Source: Mugil cephalus (Eukaryota > Chordata > Actinopteri > Mugiliformes > Mugilidae). Taken from it: a stretch of 64,000 nucleotides of DNA. The first letter of the stretch is position 1, and every line of letters begins with the position of its first letter. The stretch covers positions 18,262,001 to 18,326,000 of the forward strand of contig NC_061773.1 in the NCBI RefSeq assembly GCF_022458985.1, in the 5' to 3' direction. This document shows, piece after piece, positions 34,691-55,263 of this stretch. Made by a program: the position numbers and the translations under genes. The notes under the pieces were generated by a model. The model saw only the letters and a list, made by a program, of their open reading frames with translations. It was not told the origin of the DNA and ran no database searches.

Positions 34691-35646
34691 AAATGAAATT
34701 TAGGTTAAAAAATAAAAGTTGAAGAAAAAACCCTCCTCACTCCCGAGAACCCGCGGCGCCTTTAGCATTTATTTATAATCAATACATTATTAACATGGCA
34801 ACTACAACCGAGGGTATCGACGCTCTTGGACAAACACTAACAATAACAAAACAACCATCCAGTGACTCCACTCATCTCCATTGTGAACTATTTAAAATGA
34901 CAAATATCTGCTACATGTAGCTGTTTGTTTACAGCTATATACCCTGTGACGGCTAAAAATAACTGTTAATTAGCCATAAATTATTTTTTCGTAGTGAATG
35001 AAGCGGAGCGTTGTTTTGAATCAATGCTAACATTAGCCTGTGGCCGTAAGGTTACTCATTCATGAAGTCTGGGATTATTCAGTAAGGGTTAACTTTTCAT
35101 ACATATATATCAGAAACTAATGAGTTTCTCGTGGCGTCGTTTTCGACTCAACACTGGCCGAGGTTGTGCAGTTGGTACTACGGTCCCCTTTGTCCTCGAT
35201 AGCATCGCTAGCAGCTAGTTAGCAGCTAACGTTGCTATCTAAATCTGGTACAAGCTGATAGTCAGCTTCGGTCGAACTGGCTTCATAAAAGTCTCACACG
35301 TATTTTAGAGACCCCTACTATTATCTTAGTGGCAGTGGCAGCCACAGCGGGGGCATCGTCTCCGTGTAAACTACACGCTAGACGACTAACAACAAAAGGT
35401 GTATCTCAAATCTAAAGAAAGGGCCTCGCAGCGGAGCACAATCCCCATCCATCCCGACATAGCTCCCCGGGAAACAAGACAACAGGAAAATAGCGAAAGA
35501 CATCCTTCACAACCCGGAGTAAGCGAGGCGAAGAAGTCGGACGGCAACCGGCTCCGAGGAAAACGCGATTTAAACCGCGGTTAGGACGCGCCGAAATACT
35601 AAAAGCAAAGTTGAAAATCTTAAGGAAAATGTGTGTTTTTATTACC

Positions 35647-35700
35647 TGCTAACACGCTTCACTCGGCCAGCAGCAGACAGGATGGTCACGTGACGTGTCC
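35647..35700 (-). promoter_or_regulatory. ubap2: ubap2 non-coding first exon with CLEAR/E-box at its start
   Basis: On the minus strand the exon ends at a good donor (AGCAG then GTAATAAAA) at about 35646. The palindrome GTCACGTGAC at 35685-35694 is a perfect TFEB/USF (CLEAR) site. A G-run of 18 bases (35712-35729) follows upstream. The transcription start is inferred and the exon length is approximate. Confidence 0.5.
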
Positions 35701-35876
35701 TGTCCGGGGGAGGGGGGGGGGGGGGGGGGTGGATGCTTCCCCCTCGTCCTCCTCTCCAGGTCATCACAACCAACCTCACAATAATGTTCAACAACTCTAG
35801 CAAAGACGCTTTCATTCACGAAAGAGTATTAGGGACACCCGTAAGAAAAAAAAATTCGAGGAGGTAGATTTTTATT

Positions 35877-36335
35877 TTTCATCGTGCACTTTGAGAAAAA
35901 AGTCGAAATGTCGAGAAAAAAGTCGAAAGATAATATCGACAATACAATGTCGAGAAAAAAAGACAAAACATAACGCCGAGAGTATAGTAGAAATATAATG
36001 TCGAGAAAAAAAGTCAAAATACAATGTCAAGACAAATTTGAAATGTCGACAACAAAGTCAAAATGTCAAGAAAAAAAGTTGTAATACAATGTCGAGAATA
36101 AAGCCGAAACATAATGTTGAGAGCAAAGACGAAATATAATGTTGAGAAATATGTAAAATGTGTGTACAAAAAAGTCAAAATACTATGTCGAGAATAAAGA
36201 CAAAATACGATGTTGAGAATAAAGGCGAAATGTCGAGAAAAAAAAAGTCGAAATATGGAGAATAAGGTCGAAAAAAGGTCGAAATGTCGTCGAGAATAAA
36301 GTCGAAATAAAATGTCGAGAATAATGCACGACAAA
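35877..36335. repeat. Diverged minisatellite, ~20-25 bp units
   Basis: About twenty degenerate units of the form TGTCGAGAAAAAAGTCGAAATA alternate in length and content across this block. The array creates long spurious open frames on the minus strand (Phe/Leu/Tyr-rich). It separates the ubap2 promoter from the 3' end of dcaf12. Confidence 0.9.
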
Positions 36336-36599
36336 ATTCGTCAAACTCTACTTCAGACACGTCTTTAGTAACAAAGAAATACTTTCTCTTTTAGCTCACA
36401 AACACAGCGGAGTTAACAATATTAGGACTTTAAAGAGACTTAACTTTTAACTGCGGCTGTTCTGAAGGATAAACCGCACAAGCTTTGAAAAGGTGACCTT
36501 AATACTCTTTCTTATTCATCAGACTGGGATTAGCATTGATCGTTTAATGTTTTTTTTTTCATGTAATATGTTCACAATCACATAACTAGTAACACAGAG

Positions 36600-38495
36600 A
36601 CTTTTCTGTCCAGGATTTTAATTCATGAACTGGATAAAAGAGCACACAAAAAAGAAACGTTACATCAATATACATTTACTTTATTATTTACTCCTTTTAA
36701 AGATTTAATAGCTTTTTTTTTTCTCCAGATGTTAATATTTTTACAATATCCTCAGGTTCAGTCATTTGTAAAAACATTCATGAGGCATGTGTATATATAT
36801 ATAAAAAAAAGAAACAGGGCATCACCAACAGATCAATCCACACACTTTCTCAGACATATACATAAAAATGTATGCAATTGTCCCTATGTATTTTACACAT
36901 ACATATACACATTTATATATAAAATACACTTTAAAAGTGTCGGTTATTTGTTCAATTCGTGGTCGTCATCTGGGTTTCTTTTTTTTTCCCCCAATCTGTC
37001 ATTATCGTGAAAACTGGAGAAAAGTTCCATGTAGAAAAGGAAAAGTATGATCACCTATGGCAGTCTTTCACAGAAAGACTCGGGGAAGGCAAAAACGTAA
37101 CTCAAGCCTACCCTGCCTCTACCAAACAAAGAGCAGAATCACTAGCTCCTTGGTACAAAAGGAGGAAAAGAATGTACTGTATGTGCCTGCAGCGTTTAAC
37201 TCCAATATAGAGTCCAAAAAAATTCTCATTAGTTCTCCTTGCATCCTTCTGATCAGATGGTTGATGCCTGTGGCAGACTCCCAGGATGACAAGGGGCGTC
37301 CCTTCCATAAATTAATCACCATATTTGGCGATTCATAAGGTGCGACTAAAACCTAAGTTCTTGGGGTAAACTCTATATAACGCCAGAGTCAAAACCGATC
37401 GGGATTTGAAAACGGTCTGTGGAAAGGTCACTGCCCAAAAAAAAAACACAACGCATCTTTCAAAAGAAGCAAAACACTCCTGGTCAGCCTAATAAAAGTG
37501 ACAAGAAAAGTGGGGGGGAAATAAATACAAATAAAGCAATTTAGAATATCAGCAGGGATATGCCTGTCAAATCACACACTTCAAAAGAAAAACAAAAATA
37601 AAATACACTTCCTTTTTGTTTTCGATTCATTCAAAGCAGAACAACAACACCGCATTTATCAACCTTAACCTTTACATCTGTGAGGATAAGATGAGCACAA
37701 AGTCCCACTCTGATTGGCTTCGTTGTTTTACTTCTGACGGGAGAAGAGAGAAGTTCTTTGTGATTGTTGTTGCCGGCTGTCCCAACTAGTAAATACTCTG
37801 TCAAACGTCGAACTCCGCTCCGGTTCAGTCCTTCAAAATGAACTGTCACTTCGGTCCTTCTCCCTCTCTTTTTTTATTGCTGTCCGTTTAAGTGAGAGAA
37901 TGAAAAGAAACGTTTGGGAGAGAATTCCTCAAGTTTTTCCACAAACACACCGTCATTGACCACAGAGGAAGCAGCAGTAAACACTATCCTTACGTACAAA
38001 AACCAGCCAGCAAAAAGACCACAGTCTAATCCCTGCAGGTTGGATGTAGGTGTTTTAAATGATGAGAACATAGACATGTAACTTTATTCTTAATGTTTTT
38101 CAAAACTCTTCCGAGTTCCTTAGTGGCAGACTTCGCAGCTCTTAAAAATTCTGTTCAATGTTCATCATTTATACATTTATATATATATATATAAAAAAGT
38201 AATGAATAGCTTGAGGTGGAAGGTGCAAATGAATAAGTGGAAGAGAAAGGATAGTGTGATGGGGGACACAAATACACACGACGACAATATCGAAAGCAGT
38301 GATACGGTGGGGTGGGGGGGAGGATCATGCTCCTGAGTCCACGTGTTGAGCAAAACAGTGTAACAATTCAGTGATCGAGAGGGATACCAAAGACGTTGAC
38401 GCTGGTGAAGAAGAGGGAGCGAGATGGAGGGACTGGTTAACCAAAGATCTGGACGAGGACGTAGTGAGGGAGCGATGGAGGAGCAGGAGGAGAGG
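36600..38495 (-). other. dcaf12: dcaf12 3' UTR region
   Basis: After the dcaf12 stop at 38496 there are 1.9 kb without another gene. Minus-strand AATAAA words occur at about 37873-37878 and 36680-36685. Conserved-looking but non-coding sequence and an AT microsatellite (38175-38192) fit a long 3' UTR. Which signal is used cannot be told from sequence. Confidence 0.5.
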
Positions 38496-46389
<7,894 letters not shown>

Positions 46390-46820
46390 AATCTGACACA
46401 CACAGCTCCCTCACCCACATGGAGGGTAAAAGTGACGCTGGATACTGGATCATATAATGGCGATATGCTATTTAGTTCCTTGGCCCTCGCTGGCAGCGTC
46501 CGACGAGGAGGAAGGGCGATCACATACGGGACAGGTCGGTTGAGATTCTCAGAATTTCTATCATTCGCGTGCCTCCTAACCCCTCAAATAACACGACGCT
46601 TAGGCAAACAATTCAATTTGGAAATTATCGCCAGCTAGCTAACGCCAGAGGATTCCGGCTATCTTTTTTTTTTTTTACCACTACCAAGTCGCGTCAGCAG
46701 CAGCGCGCAGCCGCACTCAAATTAAACATCAACAAAAACAAGGTCGTACGTGAACGGGTGCGTCGTGCGTGCGCGTTCACGTCAACTGCGAGAAGCTGCG
46801 AGCCCATTGATGTAACGTGC
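46390..46820 (-). promoter_or_regulatory. dcaf12: dcaf12 5' UTR and promoter
   Basis: CpG density rises sharply upstream of the start ATG, with several CGTCG, GCGCG and ACGT words between 46490 and 46800. No TATA box is seen. The CpG-rich, TATA-less character fits a broadly expressed gene. The start site is not resolvable. Confidence 0.5.
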
Positions 46821-47879
46821 ATGTTTGTTTTTTTATTGCACATTTTTTATTATACAATTCAAAAGGGACAGCTTTAGACAGAATTATTAATTATCTAGGA
46901 AATAAATAGCTGAGAAGCGTATAAGAGGTATATAAACATAAATACAATTAACAACAAAAAAGAAAAAACAAACAAGCCAGGAATTAAGGGACATAAATAT
47001 TTTTTTATATCAAACTGTATCCAACTGTATAACAGCTCACCTTTTTGTAACGACTAAGCTAATATGACCAAACATCTCGTGGATCATTAAAGTCTGCCTA
47101 AGTCTAATAAAATAAACACTCTTAAAAGCACAGGTAAAAATAAAGATAAAAAAATAAGATTAAAATAAAATAAAAGTATTATCTGGTCAAATGAAATAGA
47201 AAATAATGTAAGCAAAAAATTATCTATGGACAAATGCAAAACAGTGTTCACAGTGATCCAGTTGTTTGGACTGTTGCATGGCAACACTGTGGCTTGGATC
47301 TCGTGTCATGCTGTCGCCTTGTCCACTGAGGGAAGGACGTAAACTCCATAAGTCAGGAGCGTGTCTTCATCCACCTCCACCTTATCCACCTGTGTCTTCA
47401 TCCACCTGTAGAGTCTTATAGCCGGGCACGGACGCACTGTGGTCCGGGAATGTCCACATGCAGTAAACAATTATTAATTATTAATCGTCTTGGTCAGAAA
47501 ATTAACAGTGCAAATGAATAACGTTATATTTTAAATCTCATTTCACAATTATGTAGTTTTCTAGCGCGCAATTACACATGTAAATTATATTTAAGAACTG
47601 GTTTCTGGTCTTATAGGACAGGACTTACATTCGGAAGCTGATTGATAGTTTCTGGTCTGGCAAGTTTCTGATGTGTTATACTCACACAGTCGCAAAACCC
47701 AACAAGTCCAGTTGCTTGTTTTAAACGCTTTTTTTTTATCCTTAAAGGGGAAATGAAACGTACATGTATTGGTCCTTGTACTGTGACTGTATCCAAAAAA
47801 AAAATCATTTGCTAAAGTCAAATATTAAAAAGTTGTTGATATTTTTAAGAAGTTTATTTTTTTGTCATCTCCACCTGAC
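46821..47879. other. Intergenic AT-rich sequence, no gene seen
   Basis: Between the dcaf12 promoter and the transposon-like block at 47880 the sequence is AT-rich with A-runs. No frame here resembles a protein family and no terminal repeats are obvious. Confidence 0.6.
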
Positions 47880-48530
47880 CTGCTCGCTAGGGAGACGCCA
47901 TTTTGAAATGACGTAATCGAATATGTCACGGGGTTGGTTGGATACCTGTGAACGCAGTTGGAAATGGACGAGGATGAAATGGAAAGAGATCTTCAGCCCG
48001 GTACGAATCCTGTTGGATGCTCGTGGAAACCGAGGTCCCACTAAGAGGTGAAGAAGTAGTGAAACCGGTGGTTTGGAGAGAAGAGCGTGTTGGCAACACT
48101 ACCTGGTGTCAGTGTGGCTATTGTGCAACGATGTCACTGTTTCAGGGTCTACCTGCTGGACCATTTAAATCCACGGTCTTTCCTGTATCACCACGGTGCG
48201 TACTTTCCTCGTTATATGCTGGGAGATGGATGTATTGGAAGGGGAAACACTTTCACTGAGAGATGTGCGAGCGGAAACACTGCCAACACCCCATTAGTAG
48301 TAGCTAAGCCGAACTAGCCGTAACCACACGTTAAAATGTTAAAAATAAAAGTACACGTTACATGTATATGACTAAAACAATCTATCTCCCACTATCTATC
48401 TTTCATCGTCTTTCTCAAGCTCTCTCTTCTCTCCGTCTAATGCTATGGGAATCACCACCCCCATGACGTCACGGGCCACAGTACGGCAAGATGGCGGCGC
48501 CCATGCTATAACGGCCGCCTTTTATGCTAA
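47880..48530 (+). mobile_element. Transposon-like block with P2X7-type zinc-binding motif remnant
   Basis: One frame (48017-48259) reads PVVWREERVGNTTWCQCGYCATM. The WCxCGxC core preceded by a REERxGN-type lead resembles the cysteine-rich domain shared by the P2X7 receptor tail and many fish transposon ORFs. The ends are loosely inverted: CGCCATTTTGAAATGACGT on the left and, in reverse, CGCCGCCATCTTGCC...GTGACGTCAT on the right. The frame breaks after the motif, so the copy is dead. Confidence 0.45.
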
Positions 48531-51402
48531 TATGTGTCAATAGTGTTATACATTGTTGATAAGAGCGTAATTCTTCAGATGATTGCTATTATGACATGGT
48601 TAGAGTTTAAATCCTAAATCACACTGATGAGTGGACTTCGTACGGCCTTATTCAAATCTGTTACTTTGTACACATCTGTTTATTTGCCCTGATAACAACA
48701 GTCAAACTGGCCTCTGAAGTGTTGCTTGATTGACTTTTTTTCCCCCGCTGACTAGGCCTCACAGTTGGACGTTTCCAGTCGCCAGCGACAAAACCTGGGT
48801 AGACAATCATCTGCATTGTTGATAAAAAATGTGTTTAGGGGAGCGAGGTGAGGGGGCACTTCCTCACCAGCTTCACGTGCCACGTTCGGTCACACTTGAG
48901 CTCCGAAGACACAACAACAGCGGCAACAATCAACAGTCTCACCACTGAAAAGATGTGCACATTTAATCATGTGAATTTTCCAAATAATTCAAGAGGAAAC
49001 TGAACATTTTGCAAATCACATTTTAAGAGCTCGGGAAAGAACACTCAGCTCAACCACCTTTTATTATACTAATAAAATATTTCACTGTTCATTAGATTCA
49101 CTATGCAGTGACTTAGATGTAAATCTCAGATATAAACCCTTGAAGATGAACCCCTAAATAATGAGGATGTAGGTGCGCTTCGTCCCTGCACAACTCGAAG
49201 ATCAGAACAGAAATTGCGGGAGGCATCAAATAAAGGAGATCCAGAACTTTATATATACTGTAATAAGTCAGAGAGGAGGCAAGTAGAAATCAACTTGCTT
49301 TATCTATGATTAACAAAACCACACTTGAGTCAAGCATGGAGACAATAATACCACTTATGTGTCTGTTAGGTAGGTGTACCTTTCTTCTCTATTGCGGTAA
49401 ATAAAAAGAAAGGCAATTAAAAGAACTAAGTGAAAACACTTATCATGTCGACCACATGACTTAAAACGCTGGCGGAAGTAAATTTACTAGGTCTAAATGA
49501 CATGTTGCTCATTATATGTTAATCGCCTGCACCAGCAATTCAACTAGCAAGATGTGACTCAAGGACAATATGTGATGTGAACTTGCTATGGTTTATGGAT
49601 GATAGTAAAATGATGACCGTATTGGCAATAAAACACCCTATAACTGGTTGGCTCAAAAACAACATGGTGGTTTTTCTTTGAAATTAAACACAGGACTAAG
49701 TGTTGGACTTGTCCCAAGCACAGTGCCAGATCTCCGAGTCACATTTTGCTAACTTTAAGCCCTTAACCTGTTACCGTGCCTCTCACAATCCCCATCAAAA
49801 TCACAGAGCTTGAGAGTGTGAAAATGTCTCCCATCTTTACCCTCGGTGCGACTGAGAAGACACTATTTTTTTTAAAACACAAAACTCAGGAGGTCCATTA
49901 TCACATACTATAAAAATATCGGATTCTGGCCTTCTTTTAAACAATTGCACCCAATCAAAATACTGGAAAATGTTTTTGACCTTTTTTAATTATTTCTTTT
50001 CCCCCCTCAAATTGGAAACTGGGATTGCCAACCAAACTAAAATCAAGAACATCAAATCAAACTTGAAAAGTTTGATTAGACTTGGCCTTGTTATGTCCAA
50101 ATTTTCAATAAGGCTTAAAGATCATTCCTTATTTCCCAACTACTATTTCCCAATTACTTGAGGCTCAAAGTGCAAGTCAACAGTCACACAATATGAAATA
50201 TCTCTATTGCACTGTGATGTGGCTGCCAGAACAGCCCTCACTTACATTTTGTTTTTTTTTTAACCACTCTTTCCCAGTCTGCAAACAAAGGTTTGTGACA
50301 GTTAAAAAGCGTTTGTAAGTTAGCATATCTTACATCATCATATCAAACTCTTTATTCTTTAAATCAAAGTGTCAGTGTAATATTTTAAATAAGTTGATAA
50401 TTATGAAATATGTGTGCCTGTGCAGTACGTGACACGTTAGTGCCAATGGGTCATAGGTCATATTTTTACATTTCCTAAAGAGTAACGTTCAACCATGTCT
50501 CCCCACTCCATTTGCAGGCAATTCCAGTGCAGGTTGAAGAGCGTACTGCTCTCATGTTCTGAGTTATACGGACTAATGATTTGTTATGCAATTCCTAAAA
50601 CAGAAAGCAAAGAAACTGAATATTTAAACTGCCATAGGAAAAAAAAAAAAGTGCCCACACTGAACAGAAAAACAGACATGAATGAATGAAAGCATAATGT
50701 GGAACAAAAACAGGTGCAGGGCACCCCAGCACAGAGGGCACTTCTTGAGAGTCAGTTCTCTGCCTGGCGACTGTGCCTTTATTTTTCTCTTTTTTTTTTC
50801 TCTATTTTTTTCTTTTTTTTACCTTTAACATCGGTGGGTTCAGTTTGCAGAGAGCCTCCTCAAGGCCCCCGTATCACCTCCACCATTAGGTCGGTCTGCA
50901 GTGAGCAGTGGAAGATGGCAGCTTGGTTGTTTGGTTGTTTCCAAAGTCCACACTGATCCTTTTGTGACGCACTCAGAGCAGTCGCCAGCTCCTCCCCATT
51001 CTGTTCTGCAGTTTTGCCAGCAGTCAAATTAGGACTTCCGCGTGGAAGCAAATCACAGAACGGCATCAAAAATGCCACCGCCAAATTCAGATTTTCATTC
51101 CCAGCGCAGTCATCCCCCTTATTCACGAATAGCCTAACAGTACCAAATCCTTGAACCTAAAACCACCATTAAGTATTGTTACAGTTTAACCCCCTCCACT
51201 CGAGGCACGCAGTTTTTTAAGAAGTGCTGAGACACAATACGTTTTAGCACGGAGAGAAAGACAACAGTCTCCCAGTTGTCCCTTCCACAGCCAAGGCAAG
51301 GAAAGGGCATGGTGTGATAGGGTAGGCAGAAGGAAGGGGGCTGTTGGGTGGTGGCGGGAGGCTTGCCCCTGCGCGAAGCTTAGGTGAGCCGAGGGGCTCG
51401 GC
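48531..51402 (-). other. Intergenic and ubap1 3' UTR, no further gene
   Basis: The proximal part (51402 to about 50780) is the likely ubap1 3' UTR, with AATAAA on the minus strand at 50778-50783. From there to 48531 I see only AT-rich unique sequence without conserved frames. Confidence 0.5.
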
Positions 51403-53910
51403 TCAGCTGGCCGTGGCGCGAGCCATCAGGTCCTCCAGAGCCTTGTCCTGATCGTTGTTGTGGACCAGCAGCACCTCTTTGATGGCATCCCGCTCAAATC
51501 CCATTTCGCCAAATCTTGACATCAGCTCAAGAAACTGCAACGCCTGGGAAGTTCGGAAATAAAAACAGCAGCAACGACGTTATCCAACCTGTAGTGGTCT
51601 GTCGTCCGACGTTCTTCGGACGTTCAGTATGTGTAGTTATCTGATGAAAATGTACAAACCTTTTCCTCTGAGCACTGGTACATCTCCAAACATTCCTCCA
51701 CTGCACTTGCATCAAAGCCCCGCTCACATAGACGACCATGGACAAACAGGTAGTCCAGTACCTTGGACAGACAGTAAGTAAATGTTTATTATATGTCTAG
51801 TGTGAACCCTTTAAAAAATTCACCTTATATAAATGGCAGAAGAGTAATATGGTGCTTTTAGTTTTAGGATATATAGTGAACAGTCGGGTTTAGTTACTGT
51901 CCTTAATATTTTTATTTATAATTATCAGCCAAACATCAACTGGTTCAAATCTTTTATATGACTTTACAGAACTGGTTACACCACATTTAGCAATAATTGC
52001 CCCATTGATTTTGCCATCACTGGACACTGCAATAAGTATTTAATACTAGCCGTACAGAACCTGAGCTATTGCCACAATTTCTGAGACAACAGACAGGATG
52101 ATGCAAAACCTTTATTTTAATTCAAGGCTAGGTTTACAGATACAGTGTCACAGGTACAGTAAATGCGTTACGAATCCAGATTTCTGCGCACTGGGGTGAA
52201 AGGAAGCCGCACCTGCTCCACGTTCTGCCCTTGTCTTTGCATGGCTCGTAGGACACCCTCGTAGGAATAGCCCATGCCCACAAGTGTTTCCACACACTGT
52301 CGCTCGCTGGGCGTCATGCTGAGAAGGGCTCCGCCACACGGCAGGCCGGCAGTTCCCGACCCTGGGTTGGCCTAGTCAGAGATTAGTGAAAATCAAGAAG
52401 GTTTGAATTTTTGTTTTATTTATGAGCTCTTGCTAATCTTTATTGCTATACTGCAAAAAAAACTTAAAAAAGTCTCATGTAATATGCTCACCGGCTTTGG
52501 AGTGACACTCTTGTTGTAGTTGGGTGGCTCAGGGGCAACAATAACTTGGGTCTTGGGTGGCATCTGCGGGCTGCCGTTAGGTAGGTTCTGTCGAGTAGCA
52601 GGAATGTGTGCAGGGAGTGGACTGTACCTTACTGGCTCTGAGTCACAGGAATCAGAGAGCTTGGGAAAAGACAGCGAGCGGATGTTACAGGGTCGATCAT
52701 CCGTGTCAAACCCCGCTCTCCCTGGATGACCGATTCTGTCCATGTCCAGCAAGGCGACCAACCCATTGGGTTTGTGAGTGAAGCCTGGTTTGGCTGAGAG
52801 GCTGGTGTTGGTGCTGGGAGGAGACGGGCTGTTTCCACGTGATGATGACCCTTGCTGAGAGGCCTCTGGCGGGGATACTGAAGGGGGAGGGGGAGGCTGA
52901 GGCTGGGGCTGGGGTTGGGGCTGGGGCTGGGGCTGGGGCTGGCTCTGGAGGATGCTCCTTAACTCCTCCTTATCGTCCAAAGTTTTGAGTTCCAACTTGT
53001 CAAAGGGGTCCTCTTCCCGCTCAAAGTCGGCTAGATTGAGGCTGTGCGGCTGAGGAGTGCTAGGCTGTGTTTTCCTGGGGCCAAGGCTTGGGGCAGGCAG
53101 TGGAGTGAGGATGGCGTTATGGCTCAGTCCTGCCAGAACAGGGTTCAGAGCTGGCGGTAGAAGGTCCTGGTCATCAGCGGCAGACCGGGATTTCCCACCG
53201 TCAATGTCCTGGGCCTGCTCCCTGCACTCTGCCTCGTGCTTGGCTGCTGCCTCTGCTGTTCTGGCCTCTGCAGCTCTGGCCTCAGCCAGTTCTGCCCCCC
53301 ATTGCACACTACGCCTCTCCAGAGTAAAGTCATACTGTTGAGGCGGCAGTAAGAGGGTGACGGGCAAAGAGGGCACAGAGTAACAGAGAAAATCTTTATT
53401 TGATTAAAAATGACACATCTGAAAAAATATAGTAAACCAATAAAGGTAATCCAATGTGTCAAGCAGGTAAGATCTACACCTTGTAACTACAGAAATATCT
53501 TCTGTCATCATGCTTTAAAAGAGTAAGCATAGAGCTTTTTGTTCATGTGATTTGCATAGCTGCAGGTATGCCGCAGCTAAGACTAGTACATAATCAACAT
53601 CTCCCTGGTAACTGACTCACCTGTGTGTCCGAGAGTAAAGCGCCACAGTCTGGCAGACAGAAACCAACAGGCAGCCCCACTTTGGCTGGACAGCGGAATT
53701 TATCATTTATCTTGAAGGGAACGTCTTCAAGGTAGCTGATGGGTCCTGCGCGCAAAACAAACAAAAAGCAAATTAGAATCGGGCAAGAAAACGAGACACG
53801 GCCACCAGCAAGACATTCAACGTGCACAGTTAGTTTAAAAGCCAAACAAGAATTAAAAATAAGCCCTTGCCATTGTTGTATGCATCTGTTCCAGACTTCC
53901 TCGCAGCCAT
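51403..53910 (-). CDS. ubap1: Ubiquitin-associated protein 1 (ESCRT-I subunit)
   Basis: Six exons (53910-53871, 53745-53621, 53334-52492, 52371-52213, 51761-51660, 51543-51403) give 469 residues; human UBAP1 has 502. The N-terminal UMA domain, which binds VPS37A/ESCRT-I, reads [33 protein letters not shown] Glu/Ala-rich helix follows, then [15 protein letters not shown] and [31 protein letters not shown]. The C-terminal half is the tandem UBA (SOUBA) ubiquitin-binding region: [26 protein letters not shown] and [36 protein letters not shown]. It sorts ubiquitinated cargo such as EGFR into multivesicular bodies. A Gln-Pro repeat (about ten units) sits in exon 3. Intron 1 uses a GC donor. The start is the first ATG, giving MAARKSGTD, close to the human MASKKLGAD. 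Confidence 0.95.
52895..52955 (-). repeat. ubap1: Coding hexanucleotide repeat, Gln-Pro tract of ubap1
   Basis: The plus strand reads a run of GGCTGG/GGCTGA hexamers with single-base variants, coding on the minus strand for about ten QP dipeptides followed by five prolines. Human UBAP1 lacks this tract as far as I recall. Confidence 0.85.
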
Positions 53911-55230
53911 TTAGAGTCTCTGAAAACAGAAATCAGTGGACGGTAAAGAGTGAGGCAAATGAGAGAAACCGCACTTGTATCACATGGTGGCGCCCCCATT
54001 CAAATGAGTTTCACCCCTTTGCCTTTGTGCATTAATGTGCTGCTCAAGTCTCATAATCCCGTTGCCGTGGCACAAAGAAAGTCTGACGTTATCAACACAG
54101 AGGAGCCACTGTTTCCAAATGTGCTTGAGGCACAACTTTGATCAGTGTGATCCTGTGTCAAACGTGCAGGGGAAAAATATGTTGGATTTGATTCATTTAC
54201 GCAGCTTATTTGTTGGTTAGAAGTACTTACGATATCAAAAGGGCTCGGTCTTAAACAAACACTGAATCAACTGGCTCACTGACACAGTATAATATTTCAG
54301 CTACAACGGTGAAAACCAACACCCAACTCCACAGCTCTTTTACTTTTGTTATCTCTTTAGCATTAGTAAAACCCCGGTGTCTCCGGTAGTAGACCGATGC
54401 ATCAATGAAACTTTACAGTCTCCCCGTAGTTATTAGTTTATAGTAACGTTATATAAACTAATCCAACACGAGTTGCTCTTCTCCGTAACCATCGTAACGA
54501 TCCCATACGTACCTAAGTTTTAAGTAGAGACAGGTAGCGTTTAATATTGTAGATGTGTTGCGCTGTAGATCAAGTTGCCCGGGTCCAGGTGGATAGGTGG
54601 GTCAAACGCGATAAAAACGAAATGATAACGAAATGGACGACAATAAAGGTACCTTATCGCATTATAGGGCGAGTTAATGTTAAAGTGGACTACTTTTAAG
54701 GCTTCCAGCTGCCACGTATGGCTAAAAAAAGTGCATAGGAGCCTTTTATGTATTCATTTCCTAGTGTCACTTAAGTTATAACAGCCTTAGCCATAAGCTA
54801 AGCTATCACTGCCTAGTTACTCCTATGACACATACGTCGGGTCCGGTATTAGTTTAGCTGATATTATAGGAATATAACGGCCGGACTAACGTATACACCG
54901 ACAAAACAACCAACCGATACCGGCTAATGGTCTTGGGGGAATGCCACTGTTCGTGCTAATACGCTTAGCATCGCGAGTGGCCTGGTGGTTCACGTTATGT
55001 GGCTGGATAACGACAGACTTCTGCCTCCGCCGCCGCCGCCGCCACCGCCCCGAAATAAACCAGAGCTCACACCCAAACACAGCCCCCTCTCACCAGTATC
55101 TGCTCCGTCCTGTCCGTTCAAAATCCAAACGACGTCTCACTTCGGCGGCACTCCAATTTACACTGGACGAGTCCGGACGAGTTTTATTTATACTGAAACC
55201 TCTTTCCTGCTGCAACGTAGGTCGCCATCT
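53911..55230 (-). promoter_or_regulatory. ubap1: ubap1 5' UTR region and promoter
   Basis: From the start ATG to about 55230 there is no other gene. Near 55020-55070 lies a CCG/CCGCC run. The minus-strand word AAGATGGCGAC at 55223-55233 is a YY1 element of the kind placed just after transcription starts. The start is therefore likely near 55235. UTR exon structure between there and 53910 is unresolved. Confidence 0.5.
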
Positions 55231-55263
55231 TGATTTGTCAAGCTCCCTTCACTGGTTCCTGTC

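Noticed and set aside
20844-35700. SNORD121-type snoRNAs hosted in ubap2, as in human
   Set aside because: I searched minus-strand introns for TGATGA followed by CTGA at 45-90 bases with closing stems. No pair was convincing; the closest, near 25053-25100, lacks a terminal stem.
36014-36334. Long Phe/Leu/Tyr-rich minus-strand frame
   Set aside because: It is the translation of the degenerate minisatellite and has no protein features.
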